Shown one piece after another: positions 6,981-15,067 of a stretch of 62,840 nucleotides of DNA. The stretch covers positions 1 through 62,840 of the forward strand of contig VXME01000133.1 in assembly GCA_009861545.1 (NCBI GenBank), in the 5' to 3' direction. This DNA is from Acidobacteriota bacterium. Its GTDB lineage: Bacteria; Acidobacteriota; Vicinamibacteria; Vicinamibacterales; UBA8438. A model generated the notes under the pieces. The model ran no database searches. It was not told the origin of the DNA and saw nothing but the letters and a program-made list of their open reading frames with translations. The translations under genes and the position numbers were made by a program. The stretch's first letter is position 1, and every line of letters starts with the position of its first letter.

Positions 6981-8801
6981 TTACAGGGTTCCCGGCATGC
7001 GCGGCGAGGCGACCGCCGCGAAGAACAGGTAGCGCTCGAACAGCTCGCCGGCCAGGCAGGCCACGAAGAGCATGCCGACGAGCACGACGAAGACGAGGTC
7101 CTGGCCCTGCCCCGGCGGCGCCGGGACCCGGCTCAGCAGCAGCAGGCCCGGCATCGCCAGACCGCCAAGCAGTCCGGCGGCGAAGCGCGCCATCGTGACG
7201 TTGGAGAGCGCGCCGGTCATCAGCCACGCCGTGCGCTTCAACGAGGTCGTCGACCGCGACGCCAGGTGGCGGAACAGCGCCGTCTCGAACAGCAGCTTGG
7301 CAGCCATGGCGACGACGAGTCCGCGGCACAGAATGGCGCCGTAGCGGTCGACGGCGGCGCCGGCCAGCGCCGCGTCGCTGCCCGCGGCGACGATCAGCAG
7401 CGGCAGCCACGCCGCGGCAAGGCCCAGCACGGCCGTCGTCAGGAAGAAACGGCCGGCGGTGGCCGGACCATTCCAGAAATCGCGCTTCGTATAGTCGTAG
7501 ACCATCACCGAGCAGAGCACCCCCACGACGCCCGACAACGCGACGCCCCAGCCGAGCCACCACCCGAAACCGGCCTCGACCGCCGCGCCGGGGCCGGCTG
7601 CCAGTCCCCAACCGGCGAGCCGTCCCGGCCAGCCCGCCGATCCCGCCCAGGACCACGCGGCATAGACCACCGCCAGCGCCGCGAACACGCCGAAGGCCAG
7701 GATCTCGCGGCTGAGCCACGAGTGCCGCAGCCCCAGAACGGCCCGGTAGGCGTAGCGCGGCCGGCCGAGGTGCAGCACGCTCACCCCGAGGGCCAGCAGG
7801 CCGAACACCAGCGCGCTCGCGCTGTGCACCGGGCGGATGCTCGCCGTCAGCGCCCCCGGAACCAGCAGCTCCAGCAGCCGCTCGGCCAGGAACGCGCCGA
7901 CCGAGAGCTGGGTGAGGACCAGCATCAGGATCAACGACCAGTGCGCCTGCTCCGGGCGTACCGTGTGGTAGTCCGCCGGCACCATGTTGCGCGGGAGCAC
8001 GCGCTCGGTCCGGTAGGCGGTGGTCGGCAGCGTCAGGGCCGGTTCCGGCGCCCCCGGCACGAACAGGTGGGTCTCGGACTCCTCGATCACCTGCGCCGTG
8101 TCCACCACGCGGATGGCGATGGCCCCGTTCGGGCAGGACTGCACGCAGGCCGGCGCTTCGCCCTCGGCGAGGCGGTCGCTGCACATGTCGCACTTGCGGA
8201 CTATCCCTTTGGAACGGCTGTACTTCGGCGCCTCGTAGGGACAGGCGAGCGTGCAGTACTGGCACCCGAAGCACTGGTCGTCGAGGTGCTTGACGATGCC
8301 GGTGACCGGGTCCTTCTCGTAGGCCTCCACCGGGCATGCGTGCATGCAGGCGGGGTCCAGGCAGTGATGGCAGGCCGTCGTGACGTGCTGGACGACCGGC
8401 AGGCTCCGGCTCCCGCCGTGCAGCAGCCCGACGTCGCGCCACGACTCCTCCTCCTCGAGGCCGTTCAGCGAGTGGCAGGCCGCCACGCACGACTTGCAGC
8501 CCGAGCAGGCGTCGAGATCCACGTCGAAGGCGTACTGCTGACCGGGGGCCGGGGGCGTCGCCGGCATCAGCGCCGAGTAGCGCTCGGCCAGGGCCGGACC
8601 GCCGGCGTGGGCGGCGTCGTGGGCCCGTGCGAAGCGCGCCGCGGCAGTGACCTGCTGCTCCTCCAGATACCGGTCGACGAGGGTCGACGCACCAGCCGGA
8701 ATCGCGACAGCCGCACCGGCCGGCGACGGCGACGGGGCAGGCTCGGGGGCGGCCTTCGATTCGAGCGCAAGGACGTTTCCTGAGGCGGTCATCACTTTCA
8801 T
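6981..8801 (-). CDS. Four-cluster ferredoxin fused to DmsC-type membrane anchor
   Basis: A 606-residue fusion. Residues 90-235 are a DmsB/NrfC-like ferredoxin with 16 Cys in four sets (C99/102/105/109, C144/147/152/156, C177/180/183/187, C204/207/219/223), enough for four [4Fe-4S] clusters. Residues 285-606 form about eight membrane helices of the DmsC/YnfH quinol-oxidising anchor family. DmsB and DmsC are usually separate proteins. ATG 8801 overlaps the stop of the nitrite reductase gene (ATGA), so translation is probably coupled. An Ala/Pro-rich N-terminal extension of about 85 residues precedes the ferredoxin. No Tat or Sec signal is visible, so the clusters should face the cytoplasm. I infer it passes electrons from membrane quinol to the nitrate reductase encoded next. 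Confidence 0.9.
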   Translation of the reverse strand: MKVMTASGNVLALESKAAPEPAPSPSPAGAAVAIPAGASTLVDRYLEEQQVTAAARFARAHDAAHAGGPALAERYSALMPATPPAPGQQYAFDVDLDACSGCKSCVAACHSLNGLEEEESWRDVGLLHGGSRSLPVVQHVTTACHHCLDPACMHACPVEAYEKDPVTGIVKHLDDQCFGCQYCTLACPYEAPKYSRSKGIVRKCDMCSDRLAEGEAPACVQSCPNGAIAIRVVDTAQVIEESETHLFVPGAPEPALTLPTTAYRTERVLPRNMVPADYHTVRPEQAHWSLILMLVLTQLSVGAFLAERLLELLVPGALTASIRPVHSASALVFGLLALGVSVLHLGRPRYAYRAVLGLRHSWLSREILAFGVFAALAVVYAAWSWAGSAGWPGRLAGWGLAAGPGAAVEAGFGWWLGWGVALSGVVGVLCSVMVYDYTKRDFWNGPATAGRFFLTTAVLGLAAAWLPLLIVAAGSDAALAGAAVDRYGAILCRGLVVAMAAKLLFETALFRHLASRSTTSLKRTAWLMTGALSNVTMARFAAGLLGGLAMPGLLLLSRVPAPPGQGQDLVFVVLVGMLFVACLAGELFERYLFFAAVASPRMPGTL

Positions 8802-11758
8802 CCCGCCCGCGCCAGGCGCGGCGCGGCGTGGAACTGCTCGGTGTGCACGCGGTCGGCCGGCACCCCTTCCGCCGTCAGCCAGTGGGCAATCACGTCCATG
8901 AAGGTGGACGGTCCGCACAGGAAGTAGCGGCTGCCCTTCAGGTCGTGCACGAGCGGCGCCAGACCGGTCCCGTCCACCCGACCCCGCGCACCCTCCCAAC
9001 GCGGCCCGGGCCGGGACAACGAGACGCGGTAGGTGAAGAACGGCAGCGTGTCGTGCAGCCGCTGGCACTCGGCCCGAAAGATGATGTCGTCCTCGGTGCG
9101 CGCGCCGTGGACGAAGGTGCACGGGCGCCGGGGATCGGTCTTCGCCAGGAAGCGTGCGATGCTCATGACCGGGGTGATCCCGCTGCCCGCCGAGACCAGC
9201 ACAAGCGGCTCGCGGTGGCGCCGCGGGTCGAAATGGAACCCGCCCTGCGTGCCGCGCACGGTCAGCTCGCTCCCGGCCCGCACCGCGTCGAAGAGGTGGT
9301 TGGTCACCTGACCGGCCGGGTTCCGCTTGATCGTCAGCTCCAGGAACGACGGGTCGGTCGGCGACGAGGCGACGGTGAAGCTGCGCCACGCGTCGGTACC
9401 GTCGATGAAAGCGCAGACCTGCAGGAACGTGCCCGGGCGCGCGTGGGGAATGCGGCCGGCGCGGTTGTCGAGGCGGAAGGTGCGCACGTCGGGCGTCTCG
9501 TCCCGGACCTCGGCCACCTTCAGCGACGCCGTGGCCGCGCGGGGCGGCTGTGCGCGGGGCAAGGGGACCGCGGACAGGACACTGCCCGCGGAAGGCGACC
9601 CGACAGGAGCCGTGACGCTGCCGCCGGAGGATTGTCGCGCCACGGTCGGCGACGCCGTCCTCGGCGTCAGGTAGACGTGTCCCTCTTCGACGAGCGTCGG
9701 ATAGGGGGCGACATCGTTGCCGGCCGGCTCCAGGCTGCATCCCGTGCACGCGTCGAACGTCCAGCCGTGCCAGGGACAGGTGACGACCCCCTTGCTGACC
9801 GTCCCTTCGGCCAGCGGCCCTCCCTCGTGTGGACACAGGCCGTCGATCGCCCGCACCTGGCCGTCGATCCGGAACAGGGCATACGTATGACCGCCGATCT
9901 CAACCGACACCGCGGCGCCCTCGGCCAGGGCAGCCTCGCGGGCCGCGAACACGAAACCGTCGTCGCGAGCGGGAGGCGACTCGACGGGCGCGTCGGCAGG
10001 GGTGGCGGCCTCTTCCTCCAACCGTGCGCCCGCGACGGCGCCTCCCGGCGGCGGAGCTACCGCAAGGGTCGAGGCATCGTCCTCGACCCTTGCGAAGAGC
10101 CGGCGCACGCCGGCGCAGCCGGGACAGAACACCGGCGGGTCCTCGCCCAGGTGGCGGTACTCGCACCGCTCGCAGATCCAGGTCGCCGGGCGATAGTCGT
10201 CCTCGCCCACCTTCGCGGCCTCGGCCTCGCGCAGCTTCCCGCGCCAGTAGGCGCTGAACGTCTGCCCCGCCCGGTGCCGGATGTAGTACTCGTTGACCAC
10301 TTCCTCGATGACGAGCGGAAGCTGGTCGATGTCCACCCCGAGCCTGTAGCGCAGGCCGAGGTGGACGTCGCCGGCCACCCCGCCGCCGAGATAGACGTCG
10401 AAGCCCTCGCGCGTGCCGATCAGCCGCCGCACCCGGACGCCCTTCAGGCCGATGTCGGCCGTGAAGTGCTGCGCGCAGCTCGACGGGCAGCCGCTCATGT
10501 GGATACGGATGCCGTGCAGGGCGAGGGTCCGCTGCCGCAGGGTGTCGACCAGCCGGAACATCGCGCCCTTGGTCTCGGTCACCGCGATGTTGCAGAACTG
10601 CGTCCCGGTGCACGCCACGGTGTTGCGAGCCAGCGTGTCCGCGTGCATGCTGAGTCCGACCGCGGCGGCATCGGTGGCCGCCGCGTCCCGGAAGCCGCCC
10701 GGAATATCGATGACCGCGAGTCCCTGCTCGTGCGTCGTCCGCAGTTGGCCGTCGCCCCAGCGCTCCGCGAGCACGGCGAGCGCCTCCAACTGCCGCCAGC
10801 TCAATCGCCCCAGCGGCACGCAGAGCCCCATGGTCCAGAGATCCGGCTGCGCCTGCGGGAACCAGCCGACCAGATCGTCGTTGCGCGCCGCCGGCTTCGG
10901 AGCCGGCAGGTCCGGCCACGGGCGCAACGGAACCCGCTCGCCGACCCAGGCCTCGACGGCGTCGATGCCGATCCGCTCGACCAGGTAGCGCAGGCGGGCC
11001 TGATGGCGCTTTTCGCGCGACCCCCGGGCGCGGAACAGATCGAGCAGCGCCGCCGTGACCGCCACCACCTGATCCGGGTGGACCAGCACCGGCAGGTGCC
11101 ATGCCAGGTGCGGGCTCTGTCCCTGGGTGCCGGCCACCAGCACCTGGAACAGCACCTCGCGGCCGACCCGGTGGGCCAGGAAGCTCAGGTCCTGCGTCCA
11201 GAAGTGCACCGAGTGCCCGGCCGTCCCGTTCAGGCAGATGTTGAACTTGCGCGGCAGGTCGGAGTACTCGCGGCTGTCGACGAACAGCGACGTGACGTCC
11301 CGGCAGAGCCGGCGCGTGTCGATCAGCTCGTCCGGGAGCAGCCCGCTGAACGGGTGGGCGAACACGTTGCGGATGTTGTCGTGGCCGGTCTGCTTGGAGG
11401 TCAGCCCGACCGCGGCCAGGCGCTCGGCGACCTCCGGCACATGCTCGATGCCGAGCCCCTGCACCTGGAGGTTCGCGCGGGTGGTGACGTCGACGATGCC
11501 GTGGCCGTGCTCGTAGGCGATCGCCGCGATCTCGCGCGCCTGAGCGGAGGTCAGCTCCCCCGCCGTGATCCGGATCCGGTTCATGTAGCGGCCCGGCTTG
11601 TCGCGCTTGCGGTAGAAGAAGCCGTACCACTTCATGCGCTCCAGATCGGGCGTCTCGATCCCGCCCATCGGCGTGCGCGTCTCGGCGTGACGCAGCACGT
11701 CGGGCCAGACGTCGAAGCTGTGCTTCTTCGATTTCCAGACTTCCGCCGGATTGACCAT
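8798..11758 (-). CDS. Siroheme nitrite reductase fused to rubredoxin, Rieske and flavin reductase domains
   Basis: A 986-residue four-part fusion. Residues 1-515 are a NirA-type nitrite/sulfite reductase hemoprotein with siroheme-[4Fe-4S] ligands C383, C389, C424 and C428 (TGTQFC and SGCPSSCAQH). Residues 527-550 are a rubredoxin-like knuckle (C529, C532, C545, C548). Residues 610-700 are a NirD-like Rieske domain (CPH at 642-644, CPWH at 661-664). Residues 745-980 are an FNR-type FAD/NAD(P) oxidoreductase (RSFTVAS 792-798, GSGITP 858-863, CGP 948-950). It should reduce nitrite to ammonium with NAD(P)H as internal donor. NirA normally needs external ferredoxin and NirBD is a separate two-subunit design, so this is an unusual self-sufficient arrangement. 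It starts 13 nt after the transporter gene and overlaps the next gene by ATGA. Confidence 0.92.
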   Translation of the reverse strand: MVNPAEVWKSKKHSFDVWPDVLRHAETRTPMGGIETPDLERMKWYGFFYRKRDKPGRYMNRIRITAGELTSAQAREIAAIAYEHGHGIVDVTTRANLQVQGLGIEHVPEVAERLAAVGLTSKQTGHDNIRNVFAHPFSGLLPDELIDTRRLCRDVTSLFVDSREYSDLPRKFNICLNGTAGHSVHFWTQDLSFLAHRVGREVLFQVLVAGTQGQSPHLAWHLPVLVHPDQVVAVTAALLDLFRARGSREKRHQARLRYLVERIGIDAVEAWVGERVPLRPWPDLPAPKPAARNDDLVGWFPQAQPDLWTMGLCVPLGRLSWRQLEALAVLAERWGDGQLRTTHEQGLAVIDIPGGFRDAAATDAAAVGLSMHADTLARNTVACTGTQFCNIAVTETKGAMFRLVDTLRQRTLALHGIRIHMSGCPSSCAQHFTADIGLKGVRVRRLIGTREGFDVYLGGGVAGDVHLGLRYRLGVDIDQLPLVIEEVVNEYYIRHRAGQTFSAYWRGKLREAEAAKVGEDDYRPATWICERCEYRHLGEDPPVFCPGCAGVRRLFARVEDDASTLAVAPPPGGAVAGARLEEEAATPADAPVESPPARDDGFVFAAREAALAEGAAVSVEIGGHTYALFRIDGQVRAIDGLCPHEGGPLAEGTVSKGVVTCPWHGWTFDACTGCSLEPAGNDVAPYPTLVEEGHVYLTPRTASPTVARQSSGGSVTAPVGSPSAGSVLSAVPLPRAQPPRAATASLKVAEVRDETPDVRTFRLDNRAGRIPHARPGTFLQVCAFIDGTDAWRSFTVASSPTDPSFLELTIKRNPAGQVTNHLFDAVRAGSELTVRGTQGGFHFDPRRHREPLVLVSAGSGITPVMSIARFLAKTDPRRPCTFVHGARTEDDIIFRAECQRLHDTLPFFTYRVSLSRPGPRWEGARGRVDGTGLAPLVHDLKGSRYFLCGPSTFMDVIAHWLTAEGVPADRVHTEQFHAAPRLARAG

Positions 11759-11771
11759 CGTCCTCTCCCGT

Positions 11772-13199
11772 CTATCCGGCCGCCTCGGCGGGTTCCACCC
11801 CCCCGGCGGCGAGCCCGGCCCGCCGATCCGCCAGGGCCGCGTCGAGCGCCGTTCGCGCCTCGATCTCCGTCTGGCTGTCGAAACGGACCGCGAAGGCGAG
11901 GAACGCGGTGACCGTCACCAGCGCACCGATGACCAGAAACGCCGTCGGCCACGGGATGGCGCCCCGGAACAGGAACCCGGCGGCGACCGCACCGGCGTTG
12001 CCGCCCGCGCCGACGATGCCTGCCACCGAACCCAGCGCCTTCTTGTTGATGAACGGCACCACCGAATAGGTCGCGCCCTCGGACATCTGCACGAACAGGC
12101 TGAAGACGATGAGCGCGGGAATGGCCATCGCCAGCACCGGCATCTGCGAGAAGAGCATCAGGGCCAGCCCTTCGAAGAAGAGCGCGATGAAGAGCCAGCG
12201 CACGCGTCCGGAGAGCCCCCAGCGGCGTCCGAACACGTCGCCGAGCGCGCCGCCGAGGGTGCGTGCGAAGACGTTCATCAGGCCGAAGAGCATCGCCGCC
12301 GCGCCCGCCCACTGGACCGCCTGCACCGCGGTCATCGACGCGAAGAAATCGAAGTAGTCGATGAAGTAGAGGGCGAGAACGTTGTTGACGGTCAGCTCGA
12401 TCCCGAAGCACGCGCCGTAGATGACGAAGAGCGCCCAGACCCGCGGGTCCTGCGCCGCCCTGGCGAACGAGCCCTTCACGCTCTGCTTGGGCGGCAGCTT
12501 GCCGGCCGCGCGCAGCTCCCGGTAGTTCCCCTCCGGCGCATCCTGCGTCAGGAAGTAGTAGGCCACGCCGACCAGGGCGCACATCGCCCCGGCGATCACC
12601 ATCGCCGCCCGCCAGCCCGCCGCGTCGCTCAGCCCGAGGCCGGGGAGGAACTGGATGTTCGTGAACGGGATGTACGCTCCCACGGTCAGGATGCCGAGCA
12701 CGATGGGCATGACGAGCTGCGTCACGCCGCCGCCCAGGTTGCCCCACCCCGCAGTGGTGGCGTTGGCGGTGCCGACCACGTTCGGGGCGAACATCACCGA
12801 CGTGTGGTACTGCGTGATCACGAACGACGCCCCGATGATGCCGATCAGCAGCCGGAAGACGAGGAATGTCTGGAAGTCCTGGGCCAGGCCGATGCCCATC
12901 ACCGGGAGCGACCCGACGATGAGCAGCCAGGTATAGGCCCGCCGCGGCCCGATGCGGTCGCAGAGCCACCCGATGAGCAGCCGGGCGACGACGGTGATGG
13001 CAACCGATCCGATGACGAGCCAGCCGATCTGCGACTGGGTCAGCGCCATCTCGTCGCGGACGATCTTCATCAACGGCGCGATGCCGAACCAGGCGAAGAA
13101 ACAAAGGAAGAACGCGAACCACGACATGTGGAACGCGCGCATCTGCGGGGTGCCGATGCTGAAGAGCCGAATCCGCGTAGCCTTGCTCGTGACTTCCAT
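11772..13199 (-). CDS. narK: Nitrate/nitrite MFS transporter (NarK/NasA, NNP family)
   Basis: A 475-residue inner-membrane major facilitator with 12 predicted helices. Both NNP signature regions are visible: AGWGNLGGGVTQLVMP after helix 4-5 and GAGGNAGAVAAGFLF in the C-terminal half, the glycine-rich nitrate signatures. ATG 13199 is chosen because GGAGG sits 8 nt upstream; the 36 in-frame residues further upstream are not coding-like. It is the first gene of the four-gene operon and should bring nitrate into the cytoplasm. The NNP signatures separate it from general MFS proteins. Whether it is a symporter or a nitrate/nitrite antiporter cannot be told from sequence. Confidence 0.92.
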   Translation of the reverse strand: MEVTSKATRIRLFSIGTPQMRAFHMSWFAFFLCFFAWFGIAPLMKIVRDEMALTQSQIGWLVIGSVAITVVARLLIGWLCDRIGPRRAYTWLLIVGSLPVMGIGLAQDFQTFLVFRLLIGIIGASFVITQYHTSVMFAPNVVGTANATTAGWGNLGGGVTQLVMPIVLGILTVGAYIPFTNIQFLPGLGLSDAAGWRAAMVIAGAMCALVGVAYYFLTQDAPEGNYRELRAAGKLPPKQSVKGSFARAAQDPRVWALFVIYGACFGIELTVNNVLALYFIDYFDFFASMTAVQAVQWAGAAAMLFGLMNVFARTLGGALGDVFGRRWGLSGRVRWLFIALFFEGLALMLFSQMPVLAMAIPALIVFSLFVQMSEGATYSVVPFINKKALGSVAGIVGAGGNAGAVAAGFLFRGAIPWPTAFLVIGALVTVTAFLAFAVRFDSQTEIEARTALDAALADRRAGLAAGGVEPAEAAG

Positions 13200-13754
13200 A
13201 TCAGGCGCCTCCGACGCGCGAGCGAGTGGAATGGGTATGGCGACTGCCGAAACGCCGGACGGCCGGTAGCCTTGTGCGATCCAATGTCGACATCTCCCGG
13301 CCTTCAAACGAACCCGCCGTTACGACAGCGCCTTGCGAACTTGGCCACAGGACTTGCAAAGCGTGGGCCAAGATGCCCCTCCGACCCGAGCCGCTTCCAT
13401 TAACCGTTTGGAATCAATGGTTTATTTCGCATCGGCGAAGAGGAGCGCGCCGGTGCACTTCGTCACCAGACGCCGACAGGAATGTAGAACCCTGCCTTAC
13501 CGCTTGACACCGTTGTCGAATATGCACGCGTCGCGACGGCGCATAAGGAAAGGCCTGGCGGATCCCTTGGTTGCGAGTGGTCGCACAAAAGTGTTGCTTG
13601 CAGCCATTCATCCAACAGACTTGTCGGCCGGAAGCCAGTGAGACACCCGGGGCCGGCGCACCAGGTCGGTGCACGCCGGTGCCGTTCGACAGGAATGTGG
13701 GCGTGAAGCAGGGAATCGACAAGAAGAGGCGCCGACCGGAAGGCGCCGGCGGCA
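13200..13754. other. Divergent intergenic region between nitrate operon and porin
   Basis: 555 bases with no convincing gene. It must hold the promoter of the nitrate operon (leftward) and probably that of the porin (rightward). A TTGACA at 13504-13509 has no good -10 at the right distance. An imperfect hairpin, CCGGCGCACC (13653-13662) pairing with GGTGCACGCCGG (13668-13679) with a 2-nt bulge, lies about 75 nt upstream of the porin start and could be a leader structure. No recognisable riboswitch or regulator site was identified. Confidence 0.5.
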
Positions 13755-14978
13755 GTGGAGGAACCGTCCGACTGGCGCGAGATGCTGCCGGGCCTCACCA
13801 TCGGCTCGCAGCTTCGCCTGCGGACCGAGAGCCGCCGCAACGCCAAGTTCGACGGCGCGCGGCCCGGCAACGACGAGGACTACCTGCTCTCCCGGTTCCG
13901 GTTCGACCTGACCTGGCAGCCGAGCGACCGGGTCGCCGGCATGGTCGAGCTGCAGGACGCGCGGATCCACGGCGAGCGGGCGATCAGCGAGACGCGCACG
14001 CTCCACCAGGCGTACCTGGACGTCGGATCGCCCGCGTCCGGCTCGCTGCCGGTGTCGTTGCGCATCGGCCGCCAGAAGCTGGTCTACGGCTCACAGCGGA
14101 TGGTGTCCCCGCTCGAATGGGTCAACACGGCGCGGGTGTTCGACGGCGCGCGGATCCGTGTCGCCGCCGGCCCCGACCGCAAGCTCGACGCCTTCGCCAC
14201 GCGCCTCGTGCCGGTCACGCCGACCGGCCTCAACGACCACGGTCCGACCGGGAGCCGGATGTTCAACAGCCAGCTCCACGGCGTCTACTACACCGACACC
14301 GCCCTGGTCGCCGGCGCTACCGTGGAGGGTTACTGGCTGCTGCGCCGCGCCGCGCGCCTGGACGACGCCGTCCACACCATCGGCACGCGGGTCGACACGC
14401 GCCACGGCGCCTGGGCGTTCGACGCCGAGCTGGCCGCCCAGACCGGCAGCTACGGCGGTCTCGACCAGCGGGCCGCGCTGGTGCACGTCGGCGACTCCCA
14501 CACGACCGCCCTGCCGGGCCGCTTGACGCTCGGGACGGCGTTCAATCTCGGCAGCGGCGACGACGATCCTGCCGACGGCGTCCACGGCACGTTCGATCAG
14601 CTCTACCCGCTGGGCCACGCCCACTATGGCTACATGGACCTCTTCGCGCTGCAGAACCTGCGCAACATCGAGGTCACGGCGGAGGCGGCGCTGCCGGGCC
14701 GCGCGAGGCTGCACGTCGCCTTGCAGGACTTCGCCCTGGTCGCACCCGGCGCCGATGCCTGGTACAACGTCGGCGGCGCCGTGGTCCATCGGTCCGCCGA
14801 TGCGGCCATCTCGTCCCACGTCGGCAACGAGCTCGACATTACGATCCGGCTCCCGGTCGGACCGGTCGGCCTGGAGGCGGGCTACGGCCGGTTCTTCGGC
14901 GGCGCCTACCTGCGGGACGCGGACTTCACGCTGGACACGGCGGACTTCTTCTACCTGCAGACGTTGGTCGGATTCTGA
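13755..14978 (+). CDS. Alginate-export-family outer-membrane porin, N-terminus uncertain
   Basis: A 407-residue beta-barrel protein of the Alginate_exp family. It shows alternating amphipathic strands, the LQDARIHGE segment near residue 70, an RIGRQKLVYGSQR motif near residue 100, and a C-terminal aromatic Phe (LQTLVGF) as in outer-membrane proteins. Family members form substrate-specific channels. GTG 13755 is the nearest start; an in-frame stop at 13704-13706 closes the frame upstream. No signal peptide is encoded, although one is expected, so the N-terminus may be disrupted by a frameshift or lost. It is divergent from the nitrate operon, which suggests a nitrate/nitrite or related anion channel; that link is inference. 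Confidence 0.8.
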   Translation: MEEPSDWREMLPGLTIGSQLRLRTESRRNAKFDGARPGNDEDYLLSRFRFDLTWQPSDRVAGMVELQDARIHGERAISETRTLHQAYLDVGSPASGSLPVSLRIGRQKLVYGSQRMVSPLEWVNTARVFDGARIRVAAGPDRKLDAFATRLVPVTPTGLNDHGPTGSRMFNSQLHGVYYTDTALVAGATVEGYWLLRRAARLDDAVHTIGTRVDTRHGAWAFDAELAAQTGSYGGLDQRAALVHVGDSHTTALPGRLTLGTAFNLGSGDDDPADGVHGTFDQLYPLGHAHYGYMDLFALQNLRNIEVTAEAALPGRARLHVALQDFALVAPGADAWYNVGGAVVHRSADAAISSHVGNELDITIRLPVGPVGLEAGYGRFFGGAYLRDADFTLDTADFFYLQTLVGF

Positions 14979-15024
14979 AGTCCCGACCCTCAGGGAGGCT
15001 GAAAATACACCCGTAAAAACATAG

Positions 15025-15064
15025 CCAAAGGTTGCTTTCAGGGGTATAAAAATGAGACCTTTGG
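15025..15064 (+). promoter_or_regulatory. Inverted repeat and -10 box before the DUF4143 ATPase
   Basis: CCAAAGGT (15025-15032) is repeated exactly inverted as ACCTTTGG (15057-15064), 24 nt apart. Between them lies TATAAA (15045-15050), a good -10 hexamer, which would start a transcript about 11 nt before the GTG at 15068. The repeat could be a repressor operator looping across the promoter. The local region is distinctly more AT-rich than its surroundings. Function is inferred. Confidence 0.4.
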
Positions 15065-15067
15065 ATC

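Noticed and set aside
3844-8490. A 1548-residue reading frame on the minus strand across the nitrate reductase region
   Set aside because: It is an off-frame reading of the well-supported genes at 4680-8801; its translation is Arg/Gly/Ala/Pro-rich with no family features, as expected from high GC.
4035-8783. A 1582-residue plus-strand frame opposite the nitrate reductase operon
   Set aside because: Antisense shadow produced by the absence of stop codons in GC-rich DNA; no motif.
13340-13362. sigma-54-like TTGGCCAC...TTGCA pattern before the porin
   Set aside because: The GG and GC dinucleotides are 11 nt apart instead of 10, and the T/G core differs from the consensus; no regulator gene is nearby.
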